64,000 bases of DNA from Leptasterias polaris (Eukaryota; Echinodermata; Asteroidea; Forcipulatida; Asteriidae), in the NCBI GenBank assembly GCA_037783415.1, contig JAZGTN010000037.1:1674001-1738000 (forward strand). Reading direction: 5' to 3'. Both the position numbers and the translations under genes were made by a program. Below the pieces are notes generated by a model. It made no database searches and was not told where the DNA came from. It was given only the letters and a program-made list of their open reading frames with translations. The first letter of the stretch is position 1, and every line of letters starts with the position of its first letter. Of the stretch, positions 11,646-25,600 are shown one piece after another.

Positions 11646-14600
11646 GACTTTCTTACCGAGGAGAGCAGCCAAAATGACAAATCTCTCGGGATGCAGATTG
11701 AGCGACTTGGCGACCTCGTTCAGGTTGTACTGTACCGACAGGAGCTCTCCTTTCTTGGTCAGTTTCATCAGGTGGGAGGAAAACATCAGGGGCGGGTCAA
11801 AGATGGCAAACTCCGGCGTCTGCGCCAGGACGCCATGGCAACCATACTGGCGCAGGTAGGTGATGAGTTCGCGTGGGTGGTCTCGGGAACTACTGAGGGT
11901 CGTTATGCCGCATTGTCGCATCGCCAGGCGGATGCATGTATCTGGAAATTTGTTTACAGAAAAAACAAATAATAACACACACTAAAGGTCAGCCGAGTAT
12001 AGTGAGTAACATGCAAGTACTGAGTCATTATGATGCATAAAATAGGACATCACAATTCATATTTGAACAAAAGCTTAGTCTTGATTCCAGCCGTTCTGTT
12101 CTCATTATCATCCAAATATTGACAGTGGCATAATAGGCAATCTAATACCACCTTGAACCACTGTGCGGGTGACCATTATTTAATTGGAAACTGTGTCCTT
12201 CTGTGTGTAAATATTATGAACAATAGGCCGATAAATATTTCTTACAATTTAGTATAACAACTGTATAATCAGGCTTTTACACACACTGAACATGTAGAAC
12301 CACTAAATAATTGATGTGACGACAAAAACAGATCATATTAAAATGAATACTTGACCTAATTAAATTGATTTTACTTTTGACTCCTCGAAGGAGGAGAAAC
12401 CCTGCATCCCTAACAGTGTATTCTTTAACACAGAGCGACAAAAGACCGGGAAAAAAACGGGGAAAAAACTGGGCACTGGCCGACAATAAAAAGCATTGAG
12501 CGACTTTAGTTTACCATCACAAAAGGATCATTCTTGTCCACAACAAAGACGCTTGCTGGTCCATATAAGGAATGGCATCGACAAAGGGGAGCCACTAGAT
12601 CGGAGAACACTATGTGGTGGCTGGAGTCATGTTCTTAATGAGTTAAGCAGGAACTCTGGAGATTCACATTGAACGAATCAAATGGTTGATGTAATGAGCC
12701 CTTTCACGACCTGCATTACAGATACACTTCTGGATGTATAATACATGTATTTGTTTTCAGTTTTCAATTCATTGTACCAATTATCATCTGAAGTATACAC
12801 TTCATTCTGAAGTATACACACCCCCCCCCCCCCCCACTGCCCAAGCAAACATACATCATGTTTGTTGATCAGGTAAATCAAGGATGTCTCTTTGTTCTCC
12901 CATTATTTTTGCTTTGTTTGGGTGTTTTTGTCCCATCTGTACACGAAGGCGATACGAGGAGGCCCTCACTCTGGATCCCTTTTACATGTAGTTGAGAAGT
13001 CAACACAAGCTCACACACTGTGAAAACACCTGCAGTCGGGTACACTTCTTATCGCCCCTCTTTTGTTCACAAACTTTTTGGCAACAGCTCTCATTGGGCT
13101 TTGTATAGTGCATGTAGTTGCTAACTGGGAGCCTTTGAACTAATCGGGCACCGTATTGTCCCTTTTGTTATAGGTTTCCAGTTTGAATGTGTATACCTAC
13201 ACACATTCAGCAGTATGGTTTATGGCTCTGCTAACCCCATCCCCCACTCCAAAAAGAATAATAATAAAATAAAACAAATAAAAATACAAATAAACAAAAC
13301 GAATTAAAATTAAATTAACAATAAAATGAAACACTAAGGAAATAAAATAAGTAAAATAAATAAATAAAATAAATAAAAAATTACAATTAAAAAAAATAAA
13401 ATGAATAAATAAATAAAGTGAAATGAACAAAATATATATATATGTACATGTATAGGTATATTTATTTTTAAATGTTTTCTAGTTTTCATCTGAATTTAGT
13501 GGATTTCATTACTACACAGCTAAACCAAAAAATGCTTTAGCACAGGGTACTGAATGCAAAACATACATACCAATTAATTATTTAATCTAACATCAGCATT
13601 TTATTTAGTGTAATACTTGGTGGCTTATTTTACTTGATATTTGAAATAAAAAGTTGCATCTCCTTACGGTGATCCCTCTGCTGCCGCTTCCCATGTTGTA
13701 TCGTAAACGTGGGTGTGATCCCTGGCTATACGGCAGTTACGGTTTGTCTGACTTCTGACTACCACAGATTTTTCAAGCGTTTCTTCCCACTCAAATGAGG
13801 AAATCTGTGAGAAATATTCTCGTAGCCAGGTAAATTCTTTGTAATGTTGAACAGTATTGAAACTTTCACATGACCTTTTTTTCCCTTAGAAACCAATTTG
13901 TGGAAACCTAATGTAGGCCAAAACCAGGAACTTCCTGCCAAAACTCAAAACTGGGTTTATTCGCTCATCAAATAGATGGGAGATTTCAATTCAAGTAACA
14001 CCTACCAAGTAAATAGACATATAAAGATGTACTAATTCATAAATAAAATTATTTTTTTTTTTTAAACAACTCTCATAGAGAAAAGCAATAAAGCACTTCA
14101 GGGTTGGGGGAAAAGCACACCTCTAGATTAAAAACAAACATATGAGAAAAACATGTTGAAATGTTGCGCATTTTGGATAACTTTGAAAAAAAAAATCTAT
14201 GCTCCAAAGTTATGTACATTTTCTCTAATACACATGTACATGTATTTCTTTTTGAAGGGAACTTTTGATAAAAACAAAGTTTCTGGAAGGATAATAAGTA
14301 AAAAGGCTCAACTGAGGAAATCATAAAATCACTGTTTTTTGAACAATATTAGCCACAAAGTAAAAGGGCACATCTCAAAACTTGTTCATCTGTTATTTTT
14401 TTTTTTATCTCAATTTTATACTGTAATAGTTATGATGTATGTAAAAAGTCAGTAAATGCCCAGGAATGTACAAGGTCATATTATTTTGTAAACAATGTGG
14501 CATGGTCTCCATCCACCAACCCAGTTTCAGAGAGCTTAAAATAACAATAACTACATTGTAACCTGTGAACAGTTTATAATTAAGTCAGGTGCTTACTTTT

Positions 14601-17600
14601 TGTTCTCCAAAATAAATGAAGTTAAACACGTAATTTTAACCACAGCTTTGTCAAAAGTCACTTAATTTTCAGCAGAAACATACCTCAATACCACAATTAT
14701 AACTCATTTTTCGATGTTTCAAGAAAGTATATGGTATCTTGAATGTGCCCTTAGGCCCTGGGTGAGATTGTCTTTCATCTGGAATAGACTGGTAGCTTTT
14801 ATTGTGACTACAAACCGGTGCTCTACAACAAGCGACATTACAAACAGAAACTACCCAGAACAGTATGACCCAAATTCTTTGTGTTTAAAATTTGTAGTAG
14901 TTCGTAATCAGAAACTTGGTGACCTTTTTAAAGGGGACATTATATAAATAGATGAATTGAAGATAAATATTTAAAAAAGAACAACCAGGAATAACTTGAA
15001 AGGTTCGCAACAGCGTAATATTCACTTTGGACTACATGTACATAGGCCTACATAGAAGGTCTTTACGATTATTAACTATTTATTACACAAACTGAATGAC
15101 TTATAAACAAAATCTTTTTGATATTAAATAGCGCATACACAAGTTTAACAACAGGTTTTTGTGTTACTCTTAATTATTTTGGAACCTAACTCTTCCTATA
15201 TACAAGTTGGGTTTTTGGTTGGTTTTTTTTTTGTAGCCTTCTTCTCTGAATACACTGTCCTGGCAGGTCTGTTATTGTAGCACCCACCTATTTGGTGTTA
15301 CTTGTAAAATATCGATCGAGGGCTGTAATCCCTCTACAATTATGGTGCACCCCCACCCCTTTATACACACAACCTTCAAACCTACCACACTGCTTGACCT
15401 AGATATTATGTAATCAATAAGGGACAGTAGGATAGAGACAGATCTCCATCCTCAATTCATTGGGGGTTATTGTTAGGGCTTGTTCAAAAGATCTTTGTGG
15501 GGGGAGGGGGAAGGGGATTTAAAGAGTTATTTTTAGGTAGCCAGTGAGAGGGACATAGCTCCACTGCTATCATGAAAACAAAGAGTGGTCTGTCCCTCAA
15601 CACACAAATAAATTAAAGGTAATTACTAATATTGGAAAATTGTACTGACTTTTGTGACTTTATTCTTTATGATTGTTTCATTATTTATTTATTTTTTTAA
15701 GTAAAGATAAGTCACTGAGCAGTTTTTGGGGGGTTTGAAATTTAAAACCCTGCCTCTGTTAACTTTTACATGAGAGTTGACTAATGTTAACTGAAACATG
15801 GGCATGCGTCAATACATGGTGCACAAAGACCCAGCAGAAGTGTATGTATGTACCTTCAGCACCAAAACACATCTCGGGACTCTCTATTTTCTTGACTTCT
15901 TTGTGTCTTTTCCCTCTCTGCATTCAAGACTGCAGCTGTCATTTGGTCTAGCACCTGGCCCCACCAAGGGGACCCCATTGTTATTTAAATAAGACCAGGC
16001 TTCAAATCTTATAATAATAATAATCGTTAGGCAACAACAGTCCCCCGACTACATACATGTGTGTTGGTAAACCCAGCCTCATGCTGTCAATATACACACA
16101 ATTTATACACAGTGTACATGTAGGCCACCACACAAAGGACAATGCATCGCGTCCAGAGAGCGCGCGTGGAAGCTGAGGGGTTACTTGGCAGAGTGCCAAG
16201 GTCAATAAAAACCCTACACGGTCGGTCGGTATGAGTAATTCTTGCTGGGCCTAATTTGCTATTGAGGGAGACAGGACTGAGAGAGAAAGAGAGAGGTTGA
16301 GAGGCAAGTGTGGAATGGAGTTGGACCTGAGAGACGAGGCTTAGGGTATCGTGTGCCTTTCGGATTTCCTTTGTGAGTCTAAATATAAACACTGGACTGG
16401 AGAAGCTGGCTCTATCGAGGGTAGTACAATGTACATTAACCAAACCATCACTCTTACACTGTTTAAAAGTTAGAAAGACAAGGCACTGGTATTATTAGTG
16501 GAGCTACATGTCCGGGGCTGGGTGTGATTGCATGAATATAAAAAAATATAATAATGTAAATTGATTACAATCTCCTCTTGGTCTGGGAATGAAACTGCCT
16601 TAATTAAAAGGATGTTACATTTTAGATGTTTACAGACTCTCTACAACGTTTCAAATAGACATCTGTAGGTTTGGTCTTGACAAGTGCTACGTCTTGCCCT
16701 TGGTAGCAATTTACTCTCTTTCAGAAAAATCTGAAGGGTCAGGGAGATCAACGAAAAAATCCTAAACTCTGGAACAATCAACAAAAAATCCTAAACTCAG
16801 GAACAATAAAAAAAAAATCCTAAACTCTGGAACAATCAACAAAAAATCCTAAACTCTGGAACAATCAACAAAAAATCCTAAACTCAGAAACAATCAACAA
16901 CAAATCCTAAACTCTGGAACAATCAACAACAAATCCTAAGCTCAGGAATAATCAACAAAAAATCCTAAACTCAGAAACAATCAACAAAAAATCCTAAACT
17001 CAGGAACAATCAAAAAAAAATCCTAAACTCTGGAACAATCAACAAAAAATCCTAAACTCTGGAACAATCAACAAAAAATCCTAAACTCAGAAACAATCAA
17101 CAAAAAATCATTGGGTCCCCGTTTTAGTCAGAATTTAGAAATGTTTGGTGAGTAACTTTGTGAAGTTTTTAGATCAATTGCAATCAGTAATTAAAAGAAC
17201 AGAACAATATTTTTTTTTTTTTGGTAAAGCTAAATAATTATTGTGTTAGTAAAAATTATCCTGTGAAGAGTCATGGTTTTAGGGAGACTTAGAAACTTGT
17301 CGGGTGATTAAATTTCCTCAAAACTAGAGATCACTCCCCCACTGTTGAGAGCTTACATGTAGACTAGCCCTGGACGATAGCGTAAATTTTGACTGGCGAT
17401 ATATCGTCGGGTAAATATCGCCGATATGTTGATATACATTTGTATCGTGAACAATTTTCGAACACGGAAAAACGGTTTTACTTCAGGGAGGACATGAGCA
17501 ATAAAATAAACAAACAAGACATGACTGTATGGATAAACCGCTGAGAAAAATTCACTGAATTTAATATCCATATTCCATGAAAACAGAACGTCTTACATTT

Positions 17601-19411
17601 TTGTGTTCTTTTTATCACTGGTTCCGACACAATTAATTCATGGTTTCTCTTCCACGATTGAACGTTGCGATCTCTAAAAGCTGGTGCCTCGATTTTTATA
17701 CCGATACACACGTGTACATAGTGCACGTTAAATAAGTACGTTTCCCCGACGTTTCCCGACCACGCTGTGATTTCTCACAAAGGGAATTTCCCTTGCCCGT
17801 TGTTCGCTCCCACGGCTACACGCCCTTCCTTCACCCACTAACTACAAAGTTTACCACGTTAGGAGCAAGCACATCCGCGGGATCGAGGTGATAAATACTA
17901 TGGGATGGCAGCTCTGTGAGAAGCATTACGTCATAATTATTTTGCCAATCGAGTACGTTTCGGCCAATCGGAAAGCGGCCAGTCAGAAATCAGCCAATCA
18001 GCCTGTGCCAATCACGTTCCTGCTGCTTCGGCGATACCATGAAGAAAGACAACCATGGCTAGATGGGAAGACGTACACATTGTGTCCAGTTTCCTTCTTA
18101 AATCCTTATATGCTGCAATCTTTTCAACTGCGACTGGTTTTGCGGCATTTAGCCTACATCTAAAAAAAGTGTCGTTTACGGATGTTGTAGGGCTGGTCGC
18201 CGTCCAAAATATTGAATGGCCTACGCAAGTTAAAAACCCTTTGACGAATGTTACGACTGTAAAAAGCCTAACAAAAGGCATTCTTTAGAACCATATCGTC
18301 TATTTTTTTTATATCGTGAATATCGCGGTATTAAATTTTTTTTAAAAACCATCATCGATATTGTTTCAATATCGTATCGCGACGATAATATCGTGATATC
18401 GTCCAGTGATATCGTCCGCGACGATAATATCGTGATATCGTCCAGCGCTAGCTTAGACTACTATAATGCATGCAATTGGTGTATGAAACCATAACGGGGA
18501 AGTCACACAGTGTAAATTTCTATAAATACTAAACAACCATGGCTCGTCCTAGCTTTGATTATTTTGTGCAAGATGCCGTGAAAATGCAAGAATCCATTTT
18601 GATTTCACGAGAATTTTTAATAGTCTACATGTATTCAGTTCAATCAGGTCAGGTTTCATCCTAGTTTCTGCATAAAATATCACTTTGTTATTTGTTTATG
18701 ATAATATAATGTAGGCCTAATTAGGAAACTAACCAAGTTCCAATTTATCCAAACCAGATAAGCCACTTGGTAAATTAATGGCAAAACAAAGAAGACATGG
18801 CAAAGCACATAAACTTTGTTCAAAGTTTTTCAGTTTTATATGGCAATGGTAAATCATATAACTTTTAGAGAGAAAAAATTACAAAATCAGCTCATGATTT
18901 TGTATCTATTATTCTACCCCCCACCCCTTTCCACTTTATGAAATTGGTTTGATATGAATGGTCACCCAATGAACCCCTACAAATGAGGGCACTATACCCA
19001 GGCAGGTGCATGACATTTTTGGGGGGCCAAACCTCGGAAGACAAAAAACCCAACTCTGCTGTTATCTGGTACCTGTACATGTACATGTATGCACATTTCA
19101 GTTCATTGAACCTTGGTTGTAAAACAGTAAGACGTTTCCAACAGAAAAACTCTTTCACAGGCCTTGAATTTCATCTTTTGGGAACAAGGCCATTGCATTT
19201 TGCAAAGGCCACTTCCATTGGAGAATCTAAAGTCTATGGAAAACAGCTGAAGGGGTACCAAGGCCAAGACTAGGGCAACAGTGGCCATGGCCTCCGTGTA
19301 ATTTTCAGGCCAGCTTCAACCAGCCTTTTTAAGGCCAAGGTGTCTGCATTGATGGCTGCAGTTGTTGCTATCGGTATTTATGCTTAATTGCTCTTCTGAC
19401 GATATAAAGCC

Positions 19412-19465
<54 letters not shown>

Positions 19466-19493
19466 GCAGCAACAGCAGCAACAGCAGCAACAG

Positions 19494-19570
<77 letters not shown>

Positions 19571-19598
19571 GAATCAACAGCAGCAGCAGCAACAACAA

Positions 19599-19639
<41 letters not shown>

Positions 19640-22600
19640 ACAGCAGCAGCCACAACCACGTATATGGCCTTACATTGAAAACAAAGGACTCATAATTATT
19701 ACAGGAAAATCAAAAGTTGTACCAACAACTTTTTCTAAAAGTATTTTATTCATGAAGCAAAGCTTCGATTGCTGCCAAGCTCTCAAATAGATGCATAGTA
19801 ACTAAACAAAATGAAAACAATTATATAAATGAATCAGATATGATGGCTCTTGAATAAGACACGTACATGTATATGTACACTGAAATACATGTACTGTACA
19901 TGTAGTAATACAACTTTATAAATGAAGGAAAACAAATGAAAAAGGTCCTGTTAATAAAAAAATATATATTTAAGATGAACAAATTTCAACATAATTATTA
20001 GTCTTGCACTTCAAACAACTAGTCTCCTAAAAAATAGGAATGTAAAGTTACATTTTGGAAGAAAGCCATAGATAGTGAAGGAGGGGGGGGGGGGGGGACG
20101 GGACATTAGAGTTAGTCAGTCAGACAGGCCTTTAAAATAAAAGACAAATCAGTAACCATTAAAAGAGGTCAATGACCAAAGTTGGCAAACTAGAATCAGC
20201 CGGAAGTAAACATGAAGGGGCAAAGGGTAATTATGATGACTGTGACAGGTGCAGGCTGTGACATCACAATAAACGGTAGATAAAAACAGGCTCCTTAAGG
20301 ATGGAGAAAATTGTGAGTCGTGTCTCATGTGTAAAAAGGACGATTTCTGGAAGTTCACAATCACATTTCATTCCAAAATAATTCCAAAATAACATAAATT
20401 AGAGGCACACATGTTGTACAGTGTAGGCACACTTAATTTTTTTGTTTTTTTAAGTAAAATAATTTGCATCCTCTAATCGTCGATAAACTCACCATACAGT
20501 GCAGGGCTCGAAATTAACACTGGACCGCAGGCCCAAGGCCAGTGACTTTAGCGTCGGTCCAGTAAACTTTACACCCAACAAGTCCGGCAGTCTTGTGATT
20601 TTTTTTTACATAATGATATTACTAGTAATATGAAATGTATCTTTCATTAAATAAATGTATTTAAATCTCAGTTTAAAAAGTTTTTGTTTTACTTGTTGTC
20701 GTCAATTTATTTCCGAGTGCGGAACATTCATTAACATTCATCCTCATGCCCGCCACCACTGCACTGGGCTAAAACCATAGGTTTATGCGTCGAGGGGGAC
20801 CAGCGAACGGCACCGTCCATTCTGTGCATGCTTGATGCTTGTGTTGGTGCCCGGCAGAACACGACAGTACAGCGCTTCGTTCGTTTACCACTGACCATGT
20901 ACATTTCGTGCTGTGGTGGGTGCAACACATTGGATGTAGTCACTTTAAAGTCTGATACCTTACCAACGAATTATATAGTGTTGAAATCGTATTAAGGTCG
21001 TCTAGGTTGTACATGTACTCTTTCAACACCACACATCCCTGTGTTGCATGGATTAAAAGTAAGGTCTTGTTTTCACACATCTTGCTTCGCCATATGCTGA
21101 ATTTTGACATTGTTGTTTTTTGTTGATATTGTCCTGTCAAAACTGATTTCATTTTTTCTGTGGCAGCAAATGTCATGTAAAAAGAAGGTACATATGTGGA
21201 CATTTCTCGATGGGGTTTTAAAGCCCAAACTGCCTCCTAAGCGATCTGCAAGTGAAAAACTTGCACAGGCGCAGAAGTATGAAAAAACATGTTAACTTTT
21301 GGTGCGTTTTTGTTGTGTTTTGGGTTTTTTCTTCTCATATGACTTCGGTCTTGTAAAAAATGTTCCGGTCCAGTAAAAATTCTGAGCAACAAACCCTGCG
21401 GTCTTGTGGATTTTTCCCCCAAATTCGAGCCCTGAATACGTGTACAACATGAACATGTACATGTACGTACCACCAACCTGTACAAACTTCATCCATTAGG
21501 CCCCTTGTATTAAACAAACAACTAAGCTCAAACAGCGCCCTCACTGATATGAAAGGAAGACCTATCATTGGCTGAGCGTTGTGCGTGGCGTGTATTATTT
21601 TGTTTACTTCAGCGATGGCGGCCTATTCAAGGGGGTCTGTCTATTGGGCGGTCATGATATCAGTGAAAACAATGACATTGTTTTAATGTCTGTCACATTC
21701 ACATGCCAGGCATTGCGTTTACTTTGATTAGAAATACCACTCACAGTGCTAAAACGGGTGGACAAACCGTCCACACCGACGCACGAGTGGCATTTTACAT
21801 GATCGGGCATACTGTTTTTATTAAATTAATTAATCTTTTTTTGTATTGTTAAGAGAGAAACAAAATATGTGAAATAAAGAATAATAATTCCTCTCTCCGT
21901 TCATAAATGTATAAATGTCTTTCTTATGTGTTCGATATTAAACGATTTACGATCGTGGAAAGTTGAACCACATGTGAGCCGGGTTCACGGCTGCGCGCAG
22001 TCGGTTTGGGCCAGATGGCACCCCCAATATTTTGCAGCGCTGTACCAAAAAGAGTCCCAAATCGCAGTGGTATTGAATATGCGGCTGAAAAACCACCACA
22101 GAAAAGCTGGAAGAATGCGCAATCCTGCGCAGTTCTACCACAGTTCACAAACCGTGTATTTCCGACAGTACAGCCGAGCGAAGTTCAAAGGTAAGCTCCT
22201 TCGTGATTTTGGGCTGCGGACCTCCAAAAAGCCACTTAACATAAATTTCCATGTTCCATATTCCATTTTAGTATAAAAGGCGACACATTTTGACGAACAT
22301 TTCGATGCTTAACGATCCCACGAAGTTAGGCTCTTTACCTTGACTGTCAAAACAACGGACAATGTCGTTCAATTGCGCAGCATGCTGTGGGCGAGACCAC
22401 TTGTGTTTTCCCCTATGTGAATCCGGATCACATGACCACACTGTATGTTGCGTTAGTGCCGTACGGGCGACTACATTATTTAGCGGGGGTAATTTGTTTC
22501 AACTTGTTTTAAGTGTGCGCGTCTTCTAATTGGAGCAAAAGTTTTGCCAAGTGCGCGGGTATTTTAAAACCTTTTATGTTATGATAATATGCCTTAATGA

Positions 22601-25600
22601 TTAATTATGTATATTAATAATTAATTTGCTGCTGCAATTATATTTAATAGTAATACAGTGTGAGATATTTTCAGTAGAAAAAGATAATTCAGTTATATAA
22701 AATATAAAATAAAAAATAAAAAAGGGGGGAAAAAAGGGGGGGAAATAAAAATGAAAAAATTATAATCCTGCGACCTATTTAAATATGCTAATTACCCACT
22801 TGTTATTTGCAAGATTTAATTATAAACACCGCCATCTTTTACTACACCTAAATATTTATAGGTGTGCCAAATGTCATCTACATCAGCACTAAATTTAATG
22901 ATTAATGTGACAAAATGTTGAAAAATCTACCCCCAGCACCCTAAGAAAGGTACCATTTGCCTGTGCATATTTCCCATTGGCTGTGTCCGCAGTAATGGTC
23001 GTTTTCAATCATGTAAACTTTGAATAACTCAAGAATGGAAAGTCCAATTTCAAAAATTCAAAAGGAATTTAGATCAGGAGATAGTAGTTTACAGTGAAAC
23101 ACTTACAGAAAATATGTACCAGTCTTTAAAAATATTTGGGTGGTATTGCTACTTTGATCGCAGATACCGAAGAAAATGCCGGTGAATTGGGGATTTCCAG
23201 TATTTACTTCTGAAGGAAATAAAAGATATTTATATTGAGGATTGGCACTGGCATGCATGCACTTCATCATCAATGACTCTCAGATTAGGGCCCCCCCCCC
23301 TAAAAAAAGGAAGGGGAAAAGAGAAGAAGTTCTGTTTCTGATTACAGGCTATTTCAAAATAGGGTCGGTACATACATGTAGGTTGGTGAAATGTTTTTCT
23401 CTCTTTTTTTCTCCTTGCGAATTTTGACGAGTGTGTAAAAATGCCCACATGAGTCGATTCAACCCAATACAATTCATTTGATTTACTTTATTTATTTTTA
23501 TTTATTTTTTTTTTTTTTTGGGGGGGGAGGGAGCAAGAACTTATCTTTATTTTGTTTGTGGATTTGATTGCTGGAATCACAAATTAAAGAAAACAAAGGT
23601 GTTTCCCCCTCCCCTCCCCCAAATGTAAAAAAAAAAATTGCTTTAATTTTATGTTTGTCAATACATTTCTAAAGTTTACACTCAATGTAAAAGAAAACTC
23701 AAGCTTTTGCGGCACTTCTTTAATCTTTGGATGCAAAAGGGGTGAGGAAGCCTGCTGGGGTGTGTACATGTAATCTAGGTACAAGATCACCAAAACAAGG
23801 CAAGTCGGAAAGAGCGCCGTGCTGTGTGTTCCAGGTCCAGGGTAACAAGAGCAAATAAGGATCACATCTTCTATTCGGGTACAGGAAACTTCAACAAGTT
23901 TCCTAGATATTTGCGAGAACAAAGCTAAGTTTGAACCGACTGATGTGTGGCAAGCAGCCAGAAACAAGAGAAGTTATTTTCAGTGACAAATTTAAACCGA
24001 AGAGAAATTTCTTTTTGTACAGGTCCTACAGGATGGATTCTTCTACATGTACATGTAACTTACAGGGGAAAAAATCAACAATCTCATTAGTTTTATTACT
24101 GAGACATTGTTCCAAATCGATGTGTTTTGTTTATTTTTGGGGGATTTGTTAAAAGTGTGTATAAAATTTGGAATGATTTTAAACACTGTTTTTAATTTGA
24201 TAAAACAACCAGCAGCTATAATCTTACTCCAAATCAATTAGCAATAAATAACACAATTGACATTTCATGTGTTGTGATACAACCATGATGACAGTAAGTC
24301 CTATTGACTCTCTGACATACAATTGAAGTCAATGCACACACATAGTGAATGATTGTACTATTGACATACATGTACATTGTGTACAATTATACTCCTTTGA
24401 ACACCAATGTCTCTACCCCACAGCGAATCATAAACGGCGGAAGAGACTTACTACACATAAAGCAAACCCAGCTTCCCAAAATGGACAGAGTAAAACAAAA
24501 TAACTAAACCTCTAAATAACCGTTTCTATCTTCCACTACATCTGTTACAGTCCTTCATCTTCGAGCCATCTCTGATGAATAATCGGGTTAACAACAAACG
24601 ATGTTTGGTTCCTTCGATTACAACCATCAAACATGCATTAATTCACATCCTGACAAAGTGTGCAACATGACAGGGGCCGTAGCCCTTACGCAGTTGGCTT
24701 CCAGCACTACGATGGCCCCAGCAGCAGCAGCAGCAGCAGCAGCAGTAGCGTTAGCCCGAGCTTGCCAGTGACTCATATCATACAGATCGTCATCCAATCT
24801 ATCTTCACCATCTCCCCTCCCAACGGGCCATCACCGCTGCCGAGACCGAACACTTTGAATACTACCTAAAATAGCCATCCCTACTGAGATATGATTCACT
24901 CACTGCAGTCATCTACACTTCCAAACTCTCTCTCTCTCTGTTCTGAGCCTAGAAGTGACTCATAGAAAGGGAGGATGTGCTGTCAAGATATCCAGGAGAG
25001 GGTACCCTCCTCTTTATTTATCTCCCTGGACCCCTCAAGCCTCAGGGAGCAATACCTAGCTGGAATACTGTCTTGGTAAATCTAGAGCTCAACAACTTTG
25101 CCCTCAAAATTCCTTCACAAAAGGGAAATCTATCAAGGGAGGTTTTAAAAACTAAAACGAATCCAACTTTAAGACTGGAGTTATCTACTTTTTGATAGTG
25201 CACAGCCATTTTCATTTTGAAAAATGCACTTCCATTATAAAAGATCTTACTGCCCAGTGCCCATCAAAGTATTTCGAAGGTGTACCATGGCCAAGACCAG
25301 GGTTGTCAGAGGCTGTGACCTCTGTGTAACTTCAGGTCTGCAACTCAATCAGTAATGCAATTATTTTTCACCTTCTTCGCAAATAACATTTTGTCAATTT
25401 GTGCAACCAAGCCCAAAACAATCCCATGTTAGTTGCAGTAAAATGATGTTTGCATTAAGACATGACACAGCTTGAGCTAAACATATTTCAAGGTCAATAA
25501 CCTTTTCTTAAAAGAGCACTGACTGATGTCAGGGTCAAAGGTTGAATGCTGTTTGATCTCTGAACCCAGACAAGGTAAGTGGGATGACATGTAGGACAGA

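Noticed and set aside
13197..13430. Tyr/Phe/Ile-rich minus-strand frame resembling a membrane protein
   Set aside because: Product of an AAATAAAA low-complexity stretch.
19362..19790. Poly-glutamine reading frame on the plus strand
   Set aside because: The frame exists only because CAG/CAA triplets are open. It lies inside an intron of the minus-strand FAM120A-like gene, with no recognisable flanking domain or splice context. Kept as a repeat.
21926..22276. 116-codon plus-strand frame with a GTAAGC donor-like site after TTCAAAG
   Set aside because: Basic translation without recognisable family, no partner exon found, and frames on both strands are open because the patch is less AT-rich. Possibly a transposon relic.
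22690..22760. A-rich/G-rich patch as a possible retroposon tail
   Set aside because: No body, duplication or conserved partner found.
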